Positions 36,979-47,664 of a stretch of DNA of 64,000 bases are shown piece by piece. The notes under the pieces are model-generated. The model was given only the letters and a program-made list of their open reading frames with translations, did no database searches and was not told where the DNA came from. A program made the translations under genes and the position numbers. The stretch is taken from the NCBI GenBank assembly GCA_016508695.1, contig VNKQ01000017.1, positions 620,001-684,000 of the forward strand, read 5' to 3'. This stretch comes from Hyphodiscus hymeniophilus. Lineage: Eukaryota > Ascomycota > Leotiomycetes > Helotiales > Hyphodiscaceae. How positions within the stretch are numbered: the first letter of the stretch is position 1; each line of letters begins with the position of its first letter.

Positions 36979-38377
36979 ATTTCCTGCAATTTTATGAGTG
37001 AATCGAACACCGCAGTATCATTGTGCAACTCCGAGAGATGGAGGTTTTTCTCGTACGTGTTGAAAAGGTTGTCTTGTCTGTACAAAAGATGGGGAGTCAG
37101 CCTTGGGCCAGCCGGACTGCTACGGAGGGTGAAATAATGAAGCCTGCCGCTATTTGTGACTAGCGTTGCACGTGGGGGACAGGGGCCCAACTTCCTCTCC
37201 TCTCGTCCACTCCTCTCGAGATGATTTTCTTTCTGATGTTCCTCGCGAGCGGATATAGTGCTTGGTAGACATCAGGAGTTGAAGTGATAAAGTCATCCTT
37301 GAAGATGCCTTGTCACGCCTCTTCAGTCGGAAGCAAACTCACTCGCGATACTTACGCCACGGCCTTGAACGTTCCACTGTTGAATTGGTCTTTGAAAGAC
37401 CAAGAGTAAGTGCAGCGAAAGGACGCATCCGTCGCACTAGAATAAATGCTCACTTTTGCATGCCTTTCGAAGAGTGCTGTCGAAGATGGGTCTGACGATA
37501 CTTTCTTTCTTGACGACTAACGTCTTCCTCTGAAATACTTGGAAAACATTACGGAATGGGTGTAACGAATATCATCACAGCGAGCCTGGGGACCAGCTCA
37601 GGATTTGCAACCGTTTGAAGAACAGACGAAGATATCCTGGTGGTGGCACCTGCTCCGACAAGAAGTATACCTACGACGCAATTACGACTGCCGTCTTTTA
37701 CGCCGGTGTATTTGACGAAGGAGAGGATCCAGAGCATCGACTTCAAATGGCGTCCCCACCTCATTCAGTGACTTTACCTATCTGTCGACTGTACCGGCCT
37801 TCATGAATTTTGATACTGATTACGGAGTCCTAGCGGACTACGAATAGTCGTTTCCGAGCCATCCGCTTTGCTGGACCTACCTGTTAAACAGGAAGGGAGA
37901 TAAGTCGATGATGCGTTACTTTCACCCTGGAAAATGGATCTCGCTTTGCACGAGCCTTATGCCAAATGTCATAAACAGCAACATACCAAAGCTCGCAGAG
38001 TCCATAAGACGAACGAGCTGAGTGACGGCATGTGAAGGCTGCCTCAGCTTGGTTTCCGAAGCATCACTGTTCTTTTCTGTCCAAAATCCCGCAGAACGTC
38101 TAGGTCAAAGTCTCGAAGAAAGGATACCAGGCCTATCGATCGCTCGCTTGAAAACCGATCAGTCTATCAATTCCCCGGGAACTCCTTTGACTGGGGCCTC
38201 GTTCGAGGACACTCCCCGGCGTGCTGAAGATGAACAGGCTAATCAGAACTTCTATGAGCGTAGTCTTTGGTCAATCGGCGGACTTGTGGTATAGGAATTT
38301 GGTGGAATTAGCTCTGTCTGAAAGAAAAAGATGGAGAGAACCCCAACAGCACAAAGCTAGCGAACAACCCATTAATG

Positions 38378-38429
38378 CCAAGGCTACCAAGGCTACTTAC
38401 CAAGGCTGTCAAGGCTGTCAGCTGTCAAG
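38378..38429. repeat. Short tandem repeat, CCAAGGCT(A/G) type
   Basis: Four spaced copies of caaggct within 52 nt, followed by a partial fifth (gctgtcaag). Simple local repeat. Confidence 0.6.
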
Positions 38430-38804
38430 TCGCGAACTCGCTAAGTCGCCAAGTATTGTCAAAATCCCCGAAGTAGTCAAGTCTTTTCAGCCGCACCTGA
38501 CTAAAAAGGTCCAGACAGTTGGTGGTCTGTGTTAAATCTCAAACTGGATCCCATTTCAGCTTGAGGCGTTGATGTTACCAATGCTCAGAGATATCGGTTC
38601 TTGGCGAGAGTGTAACATATCCACTGTCGGCTGTTCGAGCGAATCCGACGAGCAGATCATTTAGCGAGCCGAAGACATGGCTTCCGCAGGAATCCTCTAT
38701 TCGCGTTGAGATACACCAGAATCTGCCGTGCCAAGAAGCAATCAGAGATGGATTTGCCTTATATATTCGTGGGCTTCATGAAAGGGCATTCCACGCTCAA
38801 GTTC

Positions 38805-38812
38805 TATAAAAG
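38805..38812 (+). promoter_or_regulatory. TATA box (TATAAAAG)
   Basis: Perfect TATA consensus 155 bp before the start codon of the cysteine-rich surface protein, followed by a CT-rich leader. A strong TATA fits a regulated, highly expressed secreted-protein gene. Confidence 0.5.
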
Positions 38813-38966
38813 GGCCGTGTCTGACGGCACATCTGAAAGTTTTCTACGAAAGTGCTTCTTTTCTTTTGTATAAGATCATCTCCAACATTCTACATCCAAG
38901 TTCTGTCATCGCATGCTCATCGACCATCTTCCATTACCCCAAATCAGCTAACCTTGATCAACCACA

Positions 38967-39821
38967 ATGCAACCAACCAAAGCAACCCTGCTCATCGCTC
39001 TCCTCCAGTTCCTCTCATCCACCGCTGCGCAAACAGCTTGCACACAATCTAATGCCCTCACGTACACTCCAAAAGGTGGCTCATCGGATGATGATTGCAG
39101 CGATACTGCCATTTCAAACGACGACACTGGCTGCGTCAAGCAGTTCTGCGAAACAGGCGGTAGCCCTGCATCCCTCAATCAGTGTTTTTGTCTCGCCGGT
39201 ATTGGCGAAAACTGCGGCGACAATGAAACCCGAGACTTGAAGATGAACATCATGGGAAAGCGTGATGGGTTCGAATGCTCGAGCAGCGAGAAATGTTATA
39301 TCAACCCCGCTGATGGCGGATTGTTCTGTTTGGACGAAAGCACCGGTGAGCATTCTCCCTTCCCAGCCTAGACTTTAGATCGTCGAGCTCTGGGGTAAAG
39401 ACGAGCATTGTAGAGCTGACATTACGTAGGTGATTATGTTGGCGAAAGTGGCGATAGTGGGAATGTAGATACAGGAGCTTACACGGCGGCCAGCGGTGGT
39501 GGGACAACTGCAGTGGGTGCTGACAGCACGGGAACCGCTACTAGTTTCGACGCAGCGGCCACTTCGAGCATTGAATCCATCGAGTCGGCGGCATCCACGC
39601 GAGCTGCTACCAGGACTACCAGTTCGGTTGAAAGCTCGTCGGCTGCCAGCACTCGGACTGCGGGTACCGCTTCTACGTCAGATGCATCGACTGCGGGCAC
39701 CGCTTCTACAACAGATGCAGCCGCCACGGTGGTATCTACGACTTCGTCTGGTGGCATGGGGAAAGTCACTGCCGGAGCTGTCGTAGGGGCCTTGGGATTG
39801 GCTGTAGGATTTGTTTTGTAA
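38967..39821 (+). CDS. Cysteine-rich, Ser/Thr-rich GPI-anchored surface protein
   Basis: Exons 38967..39345 and 39430..39821 (84-nt intron), 256 residues. Residues 1-22 are a signal peptide (MQPTKATLLIALLQFLSSTA, then AQ). Residues 23-125 carry ten cysteines in a compact domain (CTQSNALTYTP, DDDCSD, GCVKQFCE, NQCFCLAG, ENCGD, FECSSSEKC, LFCLD). Residues ~130-235 are Ser/Thr/Ala-rich, a likely O-glycosylated stalk. The end is a small-residue site plus hydrophobic tail (VTAGAVVGALGLAVGFVL), as in GPI anchoring. The spacing resembles fungal extracellular Cys-rich domains, but the classical eight-Cys CFEM pattern does not fit cleanly, so I leave the family open. Possible roles: adhesion, cell wall, or host/environment contact (inference). 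Confidence 0.8.
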
Positions 39822-40097
39822 GCAGAATGTAAGACAATATAGGGAAGAAGGCAATGTAAGGGTAGATAGATAATATCATAGATTGAATCGCTATTGAGCG
39901 AGCAACAAAGTAGTGTGAACATGCAAGCAGCTGAATTGAAATTTTAAATGAAACCCTCACCTAGAAGCCGACTTCTCAGCAGTAAATAATCCTTTTGTAT
40001 CACAATATCGCCGTACCCAATGAAACAATCAACAGACTGAACTCTTAACCCAAGACTAAGAAACCCTCAAACAACTATACCCGATCAATAAGAATCA
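39822..40097. other. Short convergent spacer
   Basis: 3' flanks of two converging genes; AT-rich, nothing else seen. Confidence 0.5.
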
Positions 40098-42299
40098 TCA
40101 ATCATCAGCCAAGCTCCTGGAATAATCCGAGTCACTATCACTACTATCCTCACTATCACTTGTCACCCTTCCCTTTCCCTTGACGTTCCTATCCGACAAA
40201 CCCTTCAACAACCTACCGTCCTTCCCCATCAGCGGAATGAACGCAGTCGTAGTAGTGGTTGTGACCTTCCCTCCATACTTGACAGTCTTCGTCACGATCT
40301 CAACCCCATTCACAATATCGACATCTGGATTCGTCCTCATAGTCGTCGAAGTCTGCCCTTCGGCCGTCGTGGATGTCTGGACTGTGATGCCGGTTGGTAG
40401 AGCTGGGGCTGGTGAGAAAGAGCTTGGAGGAGAAGGCGTTGGTGGTAGGATGATGCATGGTCCTCCTGGGTTCACTCCAGGCCGGCCAGTTGGTGGTGGA
40501 GCTCTGGGACCGGAAGGCCAGCCTGGTGGTGGAGGTGGGACGTTTCGTCGCGGATGTCCAGGGGATGGATCAGTGTGGGATTGATTCCCTGGGGGAGGTC
40601 GGGTTTGACGTCTGGCTGCAGGAGGAGGGGGAGGTCCGGTTCCTTGCATCCACGTTGTTAGAGAGTGAGGTCGAGGGCCTGATTGAACGCCAGAGGGAGG
40701 TGGTGGCGGGCCTGTATAGACGTTCGGCTTTGCTGGTCCAGCCGGGGGAGGAGGGGGCCAGCAGCTGGTGCGCCTTTCTGTTGCAGACGGGTGGAAACCA
40801 GGACCGCTTTTGTTCTGCTGTGGTGATCCTGGAGATAGGAAAGGAGACTTGTGTAGAAGTGTGAAAGGTTCCTCGCCTTGTTTGTCTCGAAACTCTCTCT
40901 GGTCTATCCGCTTAGCTGCTTGCTCTTTCTCTGCTGAATTTGCCGCTTGTGCCACATTCGCATTAATACCCTGCGTCTCGTTCATCTCTTGGCGTTTGCT
41001 ATCTGAAGTCTGCTGGGACAGCAAATCTAATTTGGTAGATTCAATAAAAATGATATCAAGAATCTCTTGTTTAGTGAGAGACCCGGCATTGGGGCCGATG
41101 CTAGCGAGCTCCTCTTCCTCATTGGTGAGGCTTATGCCCAGCTGATGCTGAAGCTGTGCTTGCGCAATAGCGTACAGTCTCTGGAAGCGTTTGAGGCGCT
41201 GTTTGAGTTCTGTCATGGTCGTGTTCGTATGCTCGCTTTCTAGGCTTTGGTCTTGGTTGTTCATCGATTTGCGAATTTGAAGTCGAGCCTCCACTGACGT
41301 CTTCAGATTTTGAGCATTTCTTATATGCATCTCCAACTCACAATGATCGGTTACAGGTGGTGGTACATCCTTTACTTGCGATGCAAGAGTCTGAAGAGTG
41401 CTTTGACCAACGATGAGATGCGGTTGCACGTCAAAAGAGGTTGGCGGACTTGGAGTCAAGTTGGTCTCGACGGTGTACGTACCAGCCGGCGTTGGTTGGC
41501 TGCCGCTGCTCGTTGACGACAAATTGTCGTCAACGGCCTTTGTTTCTTTAAGATTCTTCGGTTGTTCAATTCCTAGCTCGTGAGCCCAGAGCAAAGACTG
41601 CGATATTTGTGCAGGCTCCTGCATTTGGTGACAAGTCCAGGGAGGAATTGACGAATTCAAGCTTTTCCTCGCGACCACCGGAATGGCATTCGTTGGATTA
41701 TCGAAAATAGCCCCTCCCGCAATGGATCCAACACTTGGCAGCCCTACATCGTCTACTGGCTTCACTCTCGATAACAATCGTTGTTGTTGTTGTTCGAGAA
41801 TTTTGAGCTGCGTTTGATACTCGTGAGATAAAAATGGCCCGAGCTGATGTGGAACACTACTCGCCTGTCCTAGGTTCATCCTCGCTTTCTCCTGATGTTC
41901 GCGCATTTCCCGATGATACTCTGCACTCATAGGTTTGACGTTTGATGTATCGCATTCTGGGTCTCTCCCCTTTGTTGAAGTACCGGGGCTACCCTCGCTA
42001 AAAATTTTAGTAGCAGTGGTCATTGGGACCAGATGAAAAGAGTTTTGAATCATTGCTCGCTCAACCCAAGACGAACGATTCGTAGGATGAGGCGTAGAAA
42101 TTTGAAACATCGTATTCTGGGCTGAGCCACAGCTCGTTCTAGAGACACGAGCTGGAATTGGTTCAGGTGAAGCTTCAACAGTCGAGCTCCTTTCATCAGA
42201 GGCTGTGATTGAAACGGGGCTGTTGCTCCCTGAGCGTGGCTCGAACTCGACTGAAGGCGACGGAGTATCGAAGAAGTCGATATCCTTATCTGGTTCCAT
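40098..42299 (-). CDS. Large proline-rich protein of unknown function
   Basis: Single exon, 733 residues from the Met of MEPDKDIDFFDTPSPSVEF. The frame is open for 51 more codons upstream (to 42452), but that part is hydrophobic and Pro/Leu-rich and reads like 5' leader, so I chose the later start. Residues 1-320 are Ser/Thr-rich and disordered, with a Gln run near 180. About 320-390 is helix/coiled-coil-like (ELEMHIRNAQNLKTSVEARL; ELKQRLKRFQRLYAIAQAQL). About 510-610 is a poly-proline region with several PPPPP clusters, the kind that binds SH3, WW or profilin. The tail includes VTKTVKYGGKVTTTTTTAFI and an acidic Ser/Asp end. No enzyme motif. The poly-Pro hints at actin or membrane-trafficking partners, but I see no FH2 or WH2 domain. 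Function unknown. Confidence 0.7.
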   Translation of the reverse strand: MEPDKDIDFFDTPSPSVEFEPRSGSNSPVSITASDERSSTVEASPEPIPARVSRTSCGSAQNTMFQISTPHPTNRSSWVERAMIQNSFHLVPMTTATKIFSEGSPGTSTKGRDPECDTSNVKPMSAEYHREMREHQEKARMNLGQASSVPHQLGPFLSHEYQTQLKILEQQQQRLLSRVKPVDDVGLPSVGSIAGGAIFDNPTNAIPVVARKSLNSSIPPWTCHQMQEPAQISQSLLWAHELGIEQPKNLKETKAVDDNLSSTSSGSQPTPAGTYTVETNLTPSPPTSFDVQPHLIVGQSTLQTLASQVKDVPPPVTDHCELEMHIRNAQNLKTSVEARLQIRKSMNNQDQSLESEHTNTTMTELKQRLKRFQRLYAIAQAQLQHQLGISLTNEEEELASIGPNAGSLTKQEILDIIFIESTKLDLLSQQTSDSKRQEMNETQGINANVAQAANSAEKEQAAKRIDQREFRDKQGEEPFTLLHKSPFLSPGSPQQNKSGPGFHPSATERRTSCWPPPPPAGPAKPNVYTGPPPPPSGVQSGPRPHSLTTWMQGTGPPPPPAARRQTRPPPGNQSHTDPSPGHPRRNVPPPPPGWPSGPRAPPPTGRPGVNPGGPCIILPPTPSPPSSFSPAPALPTGITVQTSTTAEGQTSTTMRTNPDVDIVNGVEIVTKTVKYGGKVTTTTTTAFIPLMGKDGRLLKGLSDRNVKGKGRVTSDSEDSSDSDSDYSRSLADD

Positions 42300-43708
42300 T
42301 ATCAACACTCCCAACCACTCCGTCAAGATCAGACTCGATAAGCACAAAAGCGGGAAAGGGTGAAGAGGATGAAGGACGGAGAAAGTTTTAAGAAAAGATG
42401 GAAATGGGATGTTGTGGATGATTAACGTGAGGCTGTAGGCTGCAGGCCGCACAATTGGTGGTTGTTACCCCTCACCGTTTGCCTCGTTCTGGATTCCCTT
42501 GCAGACTTTTTGTGCGACAACCATCCTTCTTGGAATAAGGGAAAGCCAATTCAAAAGATCATTCTTCATGAGCTGGTCCCGCCCGTCGACCCAGTGTTGT
42601 GGAGTCTTATGGGAGCGAGTCCAAAGGTCAAAACCTTACGGCCTCCGTGTATTCGTACAACTCCAAGTCTGGTTGTAGGGCTGTGAGCCTCTTGGCCAGA
42701 TGGCAAGACAATCGTCTGTGATGGGCTTCGACACAGGACTCCCTATTACCAGAATCCGGATATAGATCTGTCGAACTACTAGTCTCTCAGTATCTCAGTA
42801 TCTGGCCCACTGCACGGTGAGCTCAATTGGCATCTTTCAACACGGGGGGACCAGATGTAGCTCGTCGCACGCAGCCGGGCCACTCGACTGAAGCACCCGC
42901 TCATTTCGCTGACACTTGAATCCTTGATCAAGCATCCAACAAACTCAGAGCTCTCGACCTTGACTCGATCGGGTACTGCAATTCGGTCGCCTAATACATA
43001 AAAAGAAAAGCCTTCTCTGCTACTGAAGACATGCCAGATTGGATTTAAAGCTGATCATGGATGCAATAACAAAGGATAGTTCAGCATGAAGATTTTATTC
43101 GAAGTCCGAATAAGCTTTGGGGATCTTCGAGGAGCTATGAGCTACTGAAGCTTCCTAGCTAGGTACTGTCACAAGAAAATACTGTCCTTTATTCCAAGCG
43201 ATACTGTATTGATGCCCTTCCTTCTTCACCGCCTTGTGGCCCAACCCAACTCAGTTCAACTGCCGCTTTCTGACTAATAATATTTAGATGATGATGCAGA
43301 CGAAAACATCTTTTCGAGTGATGTCAGTGAATAACTAATTACCAACTGGTCAATGTTCAGCCAAGAGAATGCAGCCTCACTGAAAAGAGGCATGCGCCGA
43401 AGTCACAGCCAACCGCAGCGCCGTGTCGATAACTCAGTCCCGGAGCATCCAACCAATCGTGTGGCTTCAGGCGATTGGCACCAAGAAGTCTACGGACGAG
43501 GTGGATGACAGCGGAATTCCAGCCACTCCTCGGCCCCGCTCTTTGACGTCGGTGGGCTTCTTGCTGTGGGCCGTGTGCAGAGATAAGATATAATAAGGAT
43601 AAAGTATATATCGCCTTACCTCCGTTCCTTTATCCTTTCCCCTTTCTCTTCTCCATCGCATTTATCGGCACTAGCTCTGTCGAACCACCCCGTTGATTCG
43701 CATTCCCC
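42300..43708. other. Divergent intergenic region
   Basis: Promoters of the proline-rich gene (minus) and the alcohol dehydrogenase (plus). AT-rich TATA-like sequence (gtatatatcg) lies about 100 bp before the dehydrogenase start, around 43605. Some short direct repetition (tctcagtatctcagtatctg) near 42784. No gene seen. Confidence 0.5.
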
Positions 43709-44797
43709 ATGAACAACACACTCTCCAATATACAAACAACCCTCAAATCCACTGCTCAATCAGTCATCGCCAACATGACTCCTCTTCCCAAAACCTACAA
43801 AGCCGCCGTCATTGAAAAGAAAGATGCTCCATTCACGATCAAAGATGTCGAGCTCAAGCAACCAGCCTCCGGCGAAGTTCTTGTCAAAGTCCTGGCTTGC
43901 GGCGTCTGTCACTCCGACTCAGGTGTTCAGTCTGGCGCTTTTGGCAATGGATTTCCTATCATCCCAGGTCACGAGCTGATCGGAAATGTCGCTGCGGTTC
44001 CAGACAATGAGAAGCGATGGAAGGTTGGTGACAGAGTTGGAGGTCCATGGCACGGAGGACATGATGGTGTGTGCAAACAATGCCAACGAGGTCAGTTCCA
44101 AATGTGCCAGAATGGTGCTGTCAACGGTGTCTCGAAGGACGGTGGATATGCGGAGTATGTTCTACTTAGAACAGAGGCCGTGGTCAAGGTCCCGACCGAT
44201 GTCGACCCCGCCGAGTACGCTCCCATCCTCTGCGCTGGTATCACTGTCTTCAATTCGATCCGGAAACTTCATATTACTCCCGGCGAAATCGTCGCAGTTC
44301 AAGGATTGGGAGGGTTGGGTCACTTGGCGGTTCAGTATGCAAACAAGATGGGATACAGAGTCGTCGCACTTTCCTCGGGAGACAAGAAACGCGACTTTGC
44401 GACCAAGCTTGGTGCTCATGAATACATTGATACGTCCAAGGATGATCCCGCGAAGAAATTGATGGAGTTAGGCGGCGCTGCGCTCATTGTCTGCACCGCA
44501 CCAAACCCAAAGGCCATTAGTCCTTTGACTGGAGGGCTCGAGGCGGGTGGGCGAGTGCTTGTTCTCGCACCTTGCGGTCCGATCGAAGTCAACAGCGCTG
44601 ACCTGATCATGAAGGCTGCTGGTGTTGTTGGATTTCCCTCAGGCCACGCTCTTGACTCTGAAGAGGCTATTGCATTCACTCAGTTACACGGGATCAATTG
44701 CATGGTCGAGAAGTTCCCACTCAAGGATGTCCAGAAGGCCTATGATCATATGATGAGCGGAAATGTCAGGTTCAGAAGTGTGCTGGTCATGGAGTAG
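43709..44797 (+). CDS. Zinc-dependent alcohol dehydrogenase
   Basis: Medium-chain dehydrogenase/reductase, single exon, 362 residues. Catalytic zinc ligands are visible: Cys67 in CGVCHSDS, His88-Glu89 in GHEL, and a Cys in PILCAGITV. The structural zinc loop reads GGPWHGGHDGVCKQCQRGQFQMC: three cysteines plus His/Trp where classic ADHs have a fourth Cys; this is normal for this fungal subfamily. The coenzyme-binding motif is GLGGLGHLAVQYA. A second Met at residue 23 (43775, MTPLPKTYKAAVIE) aligns better with usual ADH starts; the first 22 residues could be a short targeting leader, so both starts are possible. Oxidises or reduces alcohol/aldehyde substrates; exact substrate unknown. Confidence 0.9.
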   Translation: MNNTLSNIQTTLKSTAQSVIANMTPLPKTYKAAVIEKKDAPFTIKDVELKQPASGEVLVKVLACGVCHSDSGVQSGAFGNGFPIIPGHELIGNVAAVPDNEKRWKVGDRVGGPWHGGHDGVCKQCQRGQFQMCQNGAVNGVSKDGGYAEYVLLRTEAVVKVPTDVDPAEYAPILCAGITVFNSIRKLHITPGEIVAVQGLGGLGHLAVQYANKMGYRVVALSSGDKKRDFATKLGAHEYIDTSKDDPAKKLMELGGAALIVCTAPNPKAISPLTGGLEAGGRVLVLAPCGPIEVNSADLIMKAAGVVGFPSGHALDSEEAIAFTQLHGINCMVEKFPLKDVQKAYDHMMSGNVRFRSVLVME

Positions 44798-45480
44798 ATG
44801 TTTTAAACTTAAATTTAAAGTTAAAGTTAAAGCTAGAGCATGCGGTCATCTTCCAAGGGTAGAAGATGTCAGCAATGTCAGCATTTGGCCAATGGTGAAA
44901 TTACCGCATTGAATTTCCAGACTCGAGACTGTTTCAAATAGTTCTGAAATACGCAAGTACTGTAGTCTCCATCGCAATAGCAGGAAGTACTGTCTGTCGC
45001 AGCTGTCGCTGGACACAAGCATTTTGGAATGACGCCCCGTCCCCTTGCAGAAAGCAGAGCTGCGGAACGCATTCATATTGGTTACCCAATTTCTGAGACA
45101 GAACTTCCGTCATAAGAGATCTACGCAAATAAATCCCCGCGGTTTATGGGAGCCTCAAGAATGCGCGACATGCACGTTAATTTCAACGCTGTGCAACATC
45201 ATGTACCGCATGTATAACATTCTTCGAGCTGGAACCACTCACGGGATAAGGCGGACATTCCAACAAGTGAAGCTTTGACAAAGAACTTGACGTTCTGCAT
45301 CTGATCGGCGGGAAGATGCCAAAATCTACCTGGAGTCAATTCCTCACGTCAACTCGTGAAGGAGTGAGGTGATTTAATGATGATATATAAGTGTCTGGGC
45401 GAGCAGCCGGACTTTCCCTCATCACGCATGTCTCTTACCTCGCACTCCTTCTATCAGAAACCATCCGACTCTCCCTCATC
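44798..45480. other. Intergenic region
   Basis: Begins with a small AT-rich repeat (44812-44832, taaagttaaagttaaag type) in the dehydrogenase 3' flank. Ends with the promoter and CT-rich leader of the next gene. No gene seen. Confidence 0.5.
45384..45391 (+). promoter_or_regulatory. TATA box (TATATAAG)
   Basis: TATA-type element about 97 bp before the start codon of the HsbA-like gene, with a CT-rich leader between. Confidence 0.45.
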
Positions 45481-46487
45481 ATGAAATTCAGCACCACCAT
45501 CGCCGTGGCGCTGTTCGGGATCACGGCTCAAGCTGTCTCTCTGCCATCTCTCTCTGGGAGGCAAAGTAGTCCCATCACGGTCCTGCAAGCAGATATCGCC
45601 GCCCTCCAGGTAGCCGTTACCAAAGATCTTGGCGACATAAGTAAGCCCATAAAATAGCCTTGTTGTCTTCTGTCAGTGTTAATCAGACCCCACCAACAGC
45701 AACTGCTGTGCAGAACAGCGGCGGCGACGCAAGCGCCCAAGCGCAGCTCATCGTGAATGTGAACGCGGATCTCACTGACATCGTCAACCAAATCGTCGGC
45801 GCAACACAGGCTGTTGTCGCCGTTACTGCAGGCGCAACCGCTACCTTGAACCCTGTTGACACGGCAGCTCTTGTTGCAATCCTCCAGAGCGTCCAGACCC
45901 TCATCGCCAATATCCAAAGCGAACTCCAAAATGCCCAGAACCAACTCACATCTGGTAATAGTCTCGTTTTTTTGGCTTCCGTCACCATCTAACAGAAAAC
46001 AGACACCCAAGCAGCCATCGCAGCTGAAATCACAGCCGTCCAAAAAGCACTGGCAAGCCTCCAGGCTCCGCTCACCACATACGCTGCCCAGGTCCAATCA
46101 ACCATTACAACCACCGGAGCCACTGACCCTGGAATCAGCGGACTCATCTCGTCGATCCTCAACGCCGTCAGCGGTCTCTTGAGCAATCTCGGTCTCGGCT
46201 CGCTCACTGCTTCCGTTGGCACGGCAGGCACAGGCACAGGCGCAACCGGAACTCTCCCTGGTCTCCCCGGTCTCCCAGGCCTACCGGGTCTTCCTGGTCT
46301 CCCCCGTCGCCAGCTTCCTATACCTGCTACACCATCTCTACCAGCTCTTCCCATCCCACTCCCCGGCGGCTTGAACCCTACCGACATCATTTCAGAGATC
46401 CTCGCCGAGGTCGAGGCGCTGTTGACGAAGCTTCTGGGAGGCACTGGCTTGCCTGTCCGTGAGGTGTCACACGAGGCTGAGAAATAG
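45481..46487 (+). CDS. Secreted HsbA-like cell-surface protein with GLP-repeat tail
   Basis: Exons 45481..45640, 45700..45954 and 46003..46487 (introns 59 and 48 nt), 299 residues. In both introns the first AG is skipped because it gives a stop or the wrong frame. Signal peptide MKFSTTIAVALFGITAQAVS. Residues 30-190 are an Ala/Val/Leu-rich helical domain poor in aromatics (ITVLQADIAALQVAV...LTDIVNQIVGATQAVVAV), as in the fungal hydrophobic-surface-binding protein A (HsbA)/galactomannoprotein family. Then a Thr/Gly linker, six near-perfect GLP triplets (about 254-271), a Pro/Leu-rich stretch and a charged end. HsbA proteins coat hydrophobic surfaces and can recruit hydrolases. The GLP tract is an addition I do not recall in that family. 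The family call is by composition and pattern, so moderate. Confidence 0.7.
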
Positions 46488-47664
46488 GGCGAGAGTGCCA
46501 CGAAGGATGGTCTTTGGAAAGGGGGCAAAGATGAGTGTTCGGAATTGAGTTTGAATTCTAATTTGGTCGGCTTGATGTAGCAAAGAGTGTATTTTCGAAT
46601 TTGTGTCTTTAAAAAGATTTCATAGGATTTGACATGGGCATACAAGAAAGAAAGGGTTCTCACTTTAAAACATTCAGTACATGACTGTAGCGACATATTT
46701 CACTCGCTGAAAAACTCTCTGAGTTCCCATAAGTTTTGCGATTGAAAGGCGCTCGCCGCAACTCCTCCTTCGGCTCTGAGGTAAGTACCTAGGATAAACA
46801 TCGTAAACATACAGGACGAATCGACCTCGAATCTTGCCGAACAAGACTTCCAAGCCCACACCACAACATCCATTATGATAACCGATCGGTGCTAGTACGA
46901 ATGGTCAGAATCATCTTACCCTTCAACGCCCATCAACCTCATTTTCTGTTCTTGCAGAACCTCGTCATACGCCAGATACCCATCACTTGTTTCAAAGCTT
47001 CTCTACTCTGTCCCTCCTTCACCACACAGTCCAGCGATACGATCTCGATAAAGCTATTGCAGATGGACCGCACGCCGGCGGAACGATCTTCGTGATAGAA
47101 ACCGCCTTGGTAGGGCGTATTGTTATCAAATGGCGTCTGAACTAGAGATACATCGCTGTCTTCCTCCTTATCTCGAGCTTGTTAGAACTCACTGCGCTTC
47201 TTCTTGCAACGCTCGATGAGTCCAAAAGTGATTGTCGTGAGGGCAGCTTTCTTTTTTCCGATTTTGACGTGCGAGATGGGCTCTACTGGCATTGGTTATC
47301 CAGACACGTCCTTGCAACTGTATGGGAAATATGGTTATGGAAAATTGCTCTCTGTGCCCTGAGGTTTTTTTACTTGTTTTAGGGACGACCAAGTTCTGTG
47401 TGCAGACCTCCTTCGTGCGCCAAGCTTGATATTGGGTGTGTCTCCAGGCTGGATATTTTGCGCAGGTATCTTGTATTTGTCCACTTTCCTTCTCTGGTTG
47501 ACGTCCCAGAAATCCATGAGACGCGTCTTTTTGACTTTCCTGTATCTTCTGAATTGTCGCTTTGTTTTCTTCGCAGCATTGAGCTTCTGGTCATCTCCTT
47601 CGCTAGAAGATTCCTCGTCGAGAGTCTCGAAAGGATGAAAAGGAACCTTGCAAATATATTTTAC
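46488..47664. other. Spacer including an open tail beyond the hydrolase-CorA gene
   Basis: 3' flank of the HsbA-like gene and downstream flank of the minus-strand hydrolase-CorA gene. From 47664 down to 47335 the CorA frame stays open after its stop, with basic, protein-like sequence (see findings). Plus-strand frames at 46889-47727 overlap this and are not supported. Confidence 0.45.

Larger units (their letters stand above)
36979..38966. other. Long intergenic region
   Basis: Divergent spacer between the zinc transporter and a secreted cysteine-rich protein. A 90-codon plus frame (38022-38294) overlaps another plus frame (38221-38535); neither has a recognisable protein. It contains an AAGGCT-type short repeat (38378-38429) and a TATA box (38805-38812). 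Confidence 0.5.

Noticed and set aside
38022..38535. Two overlapping plus frames upstream of the cysteine-rich gene
   Set aside because: Partly repeat-derived (caaggct), no recognisable domain, no splice support.
38967..39345. Calling the secreted cysteine-rich domain CFEM
   Set aside because: Ten cysteines with spacing that does not fit the eight-Cys CFEM pattern by eye.
40180..40864. Plus-strand frames opposite the proline-rich gene
   Set aside because: Mirror of CCN proline codons giving Gly/Val/Trp-rich sequence; no start context.
42300..42452. 51-codon N-terminal extension of the proline-rich protein as a signal anchor
   Set aside because: Composition and position fit a 5' leader; the Met at 42299 starts typical acidic sequence.
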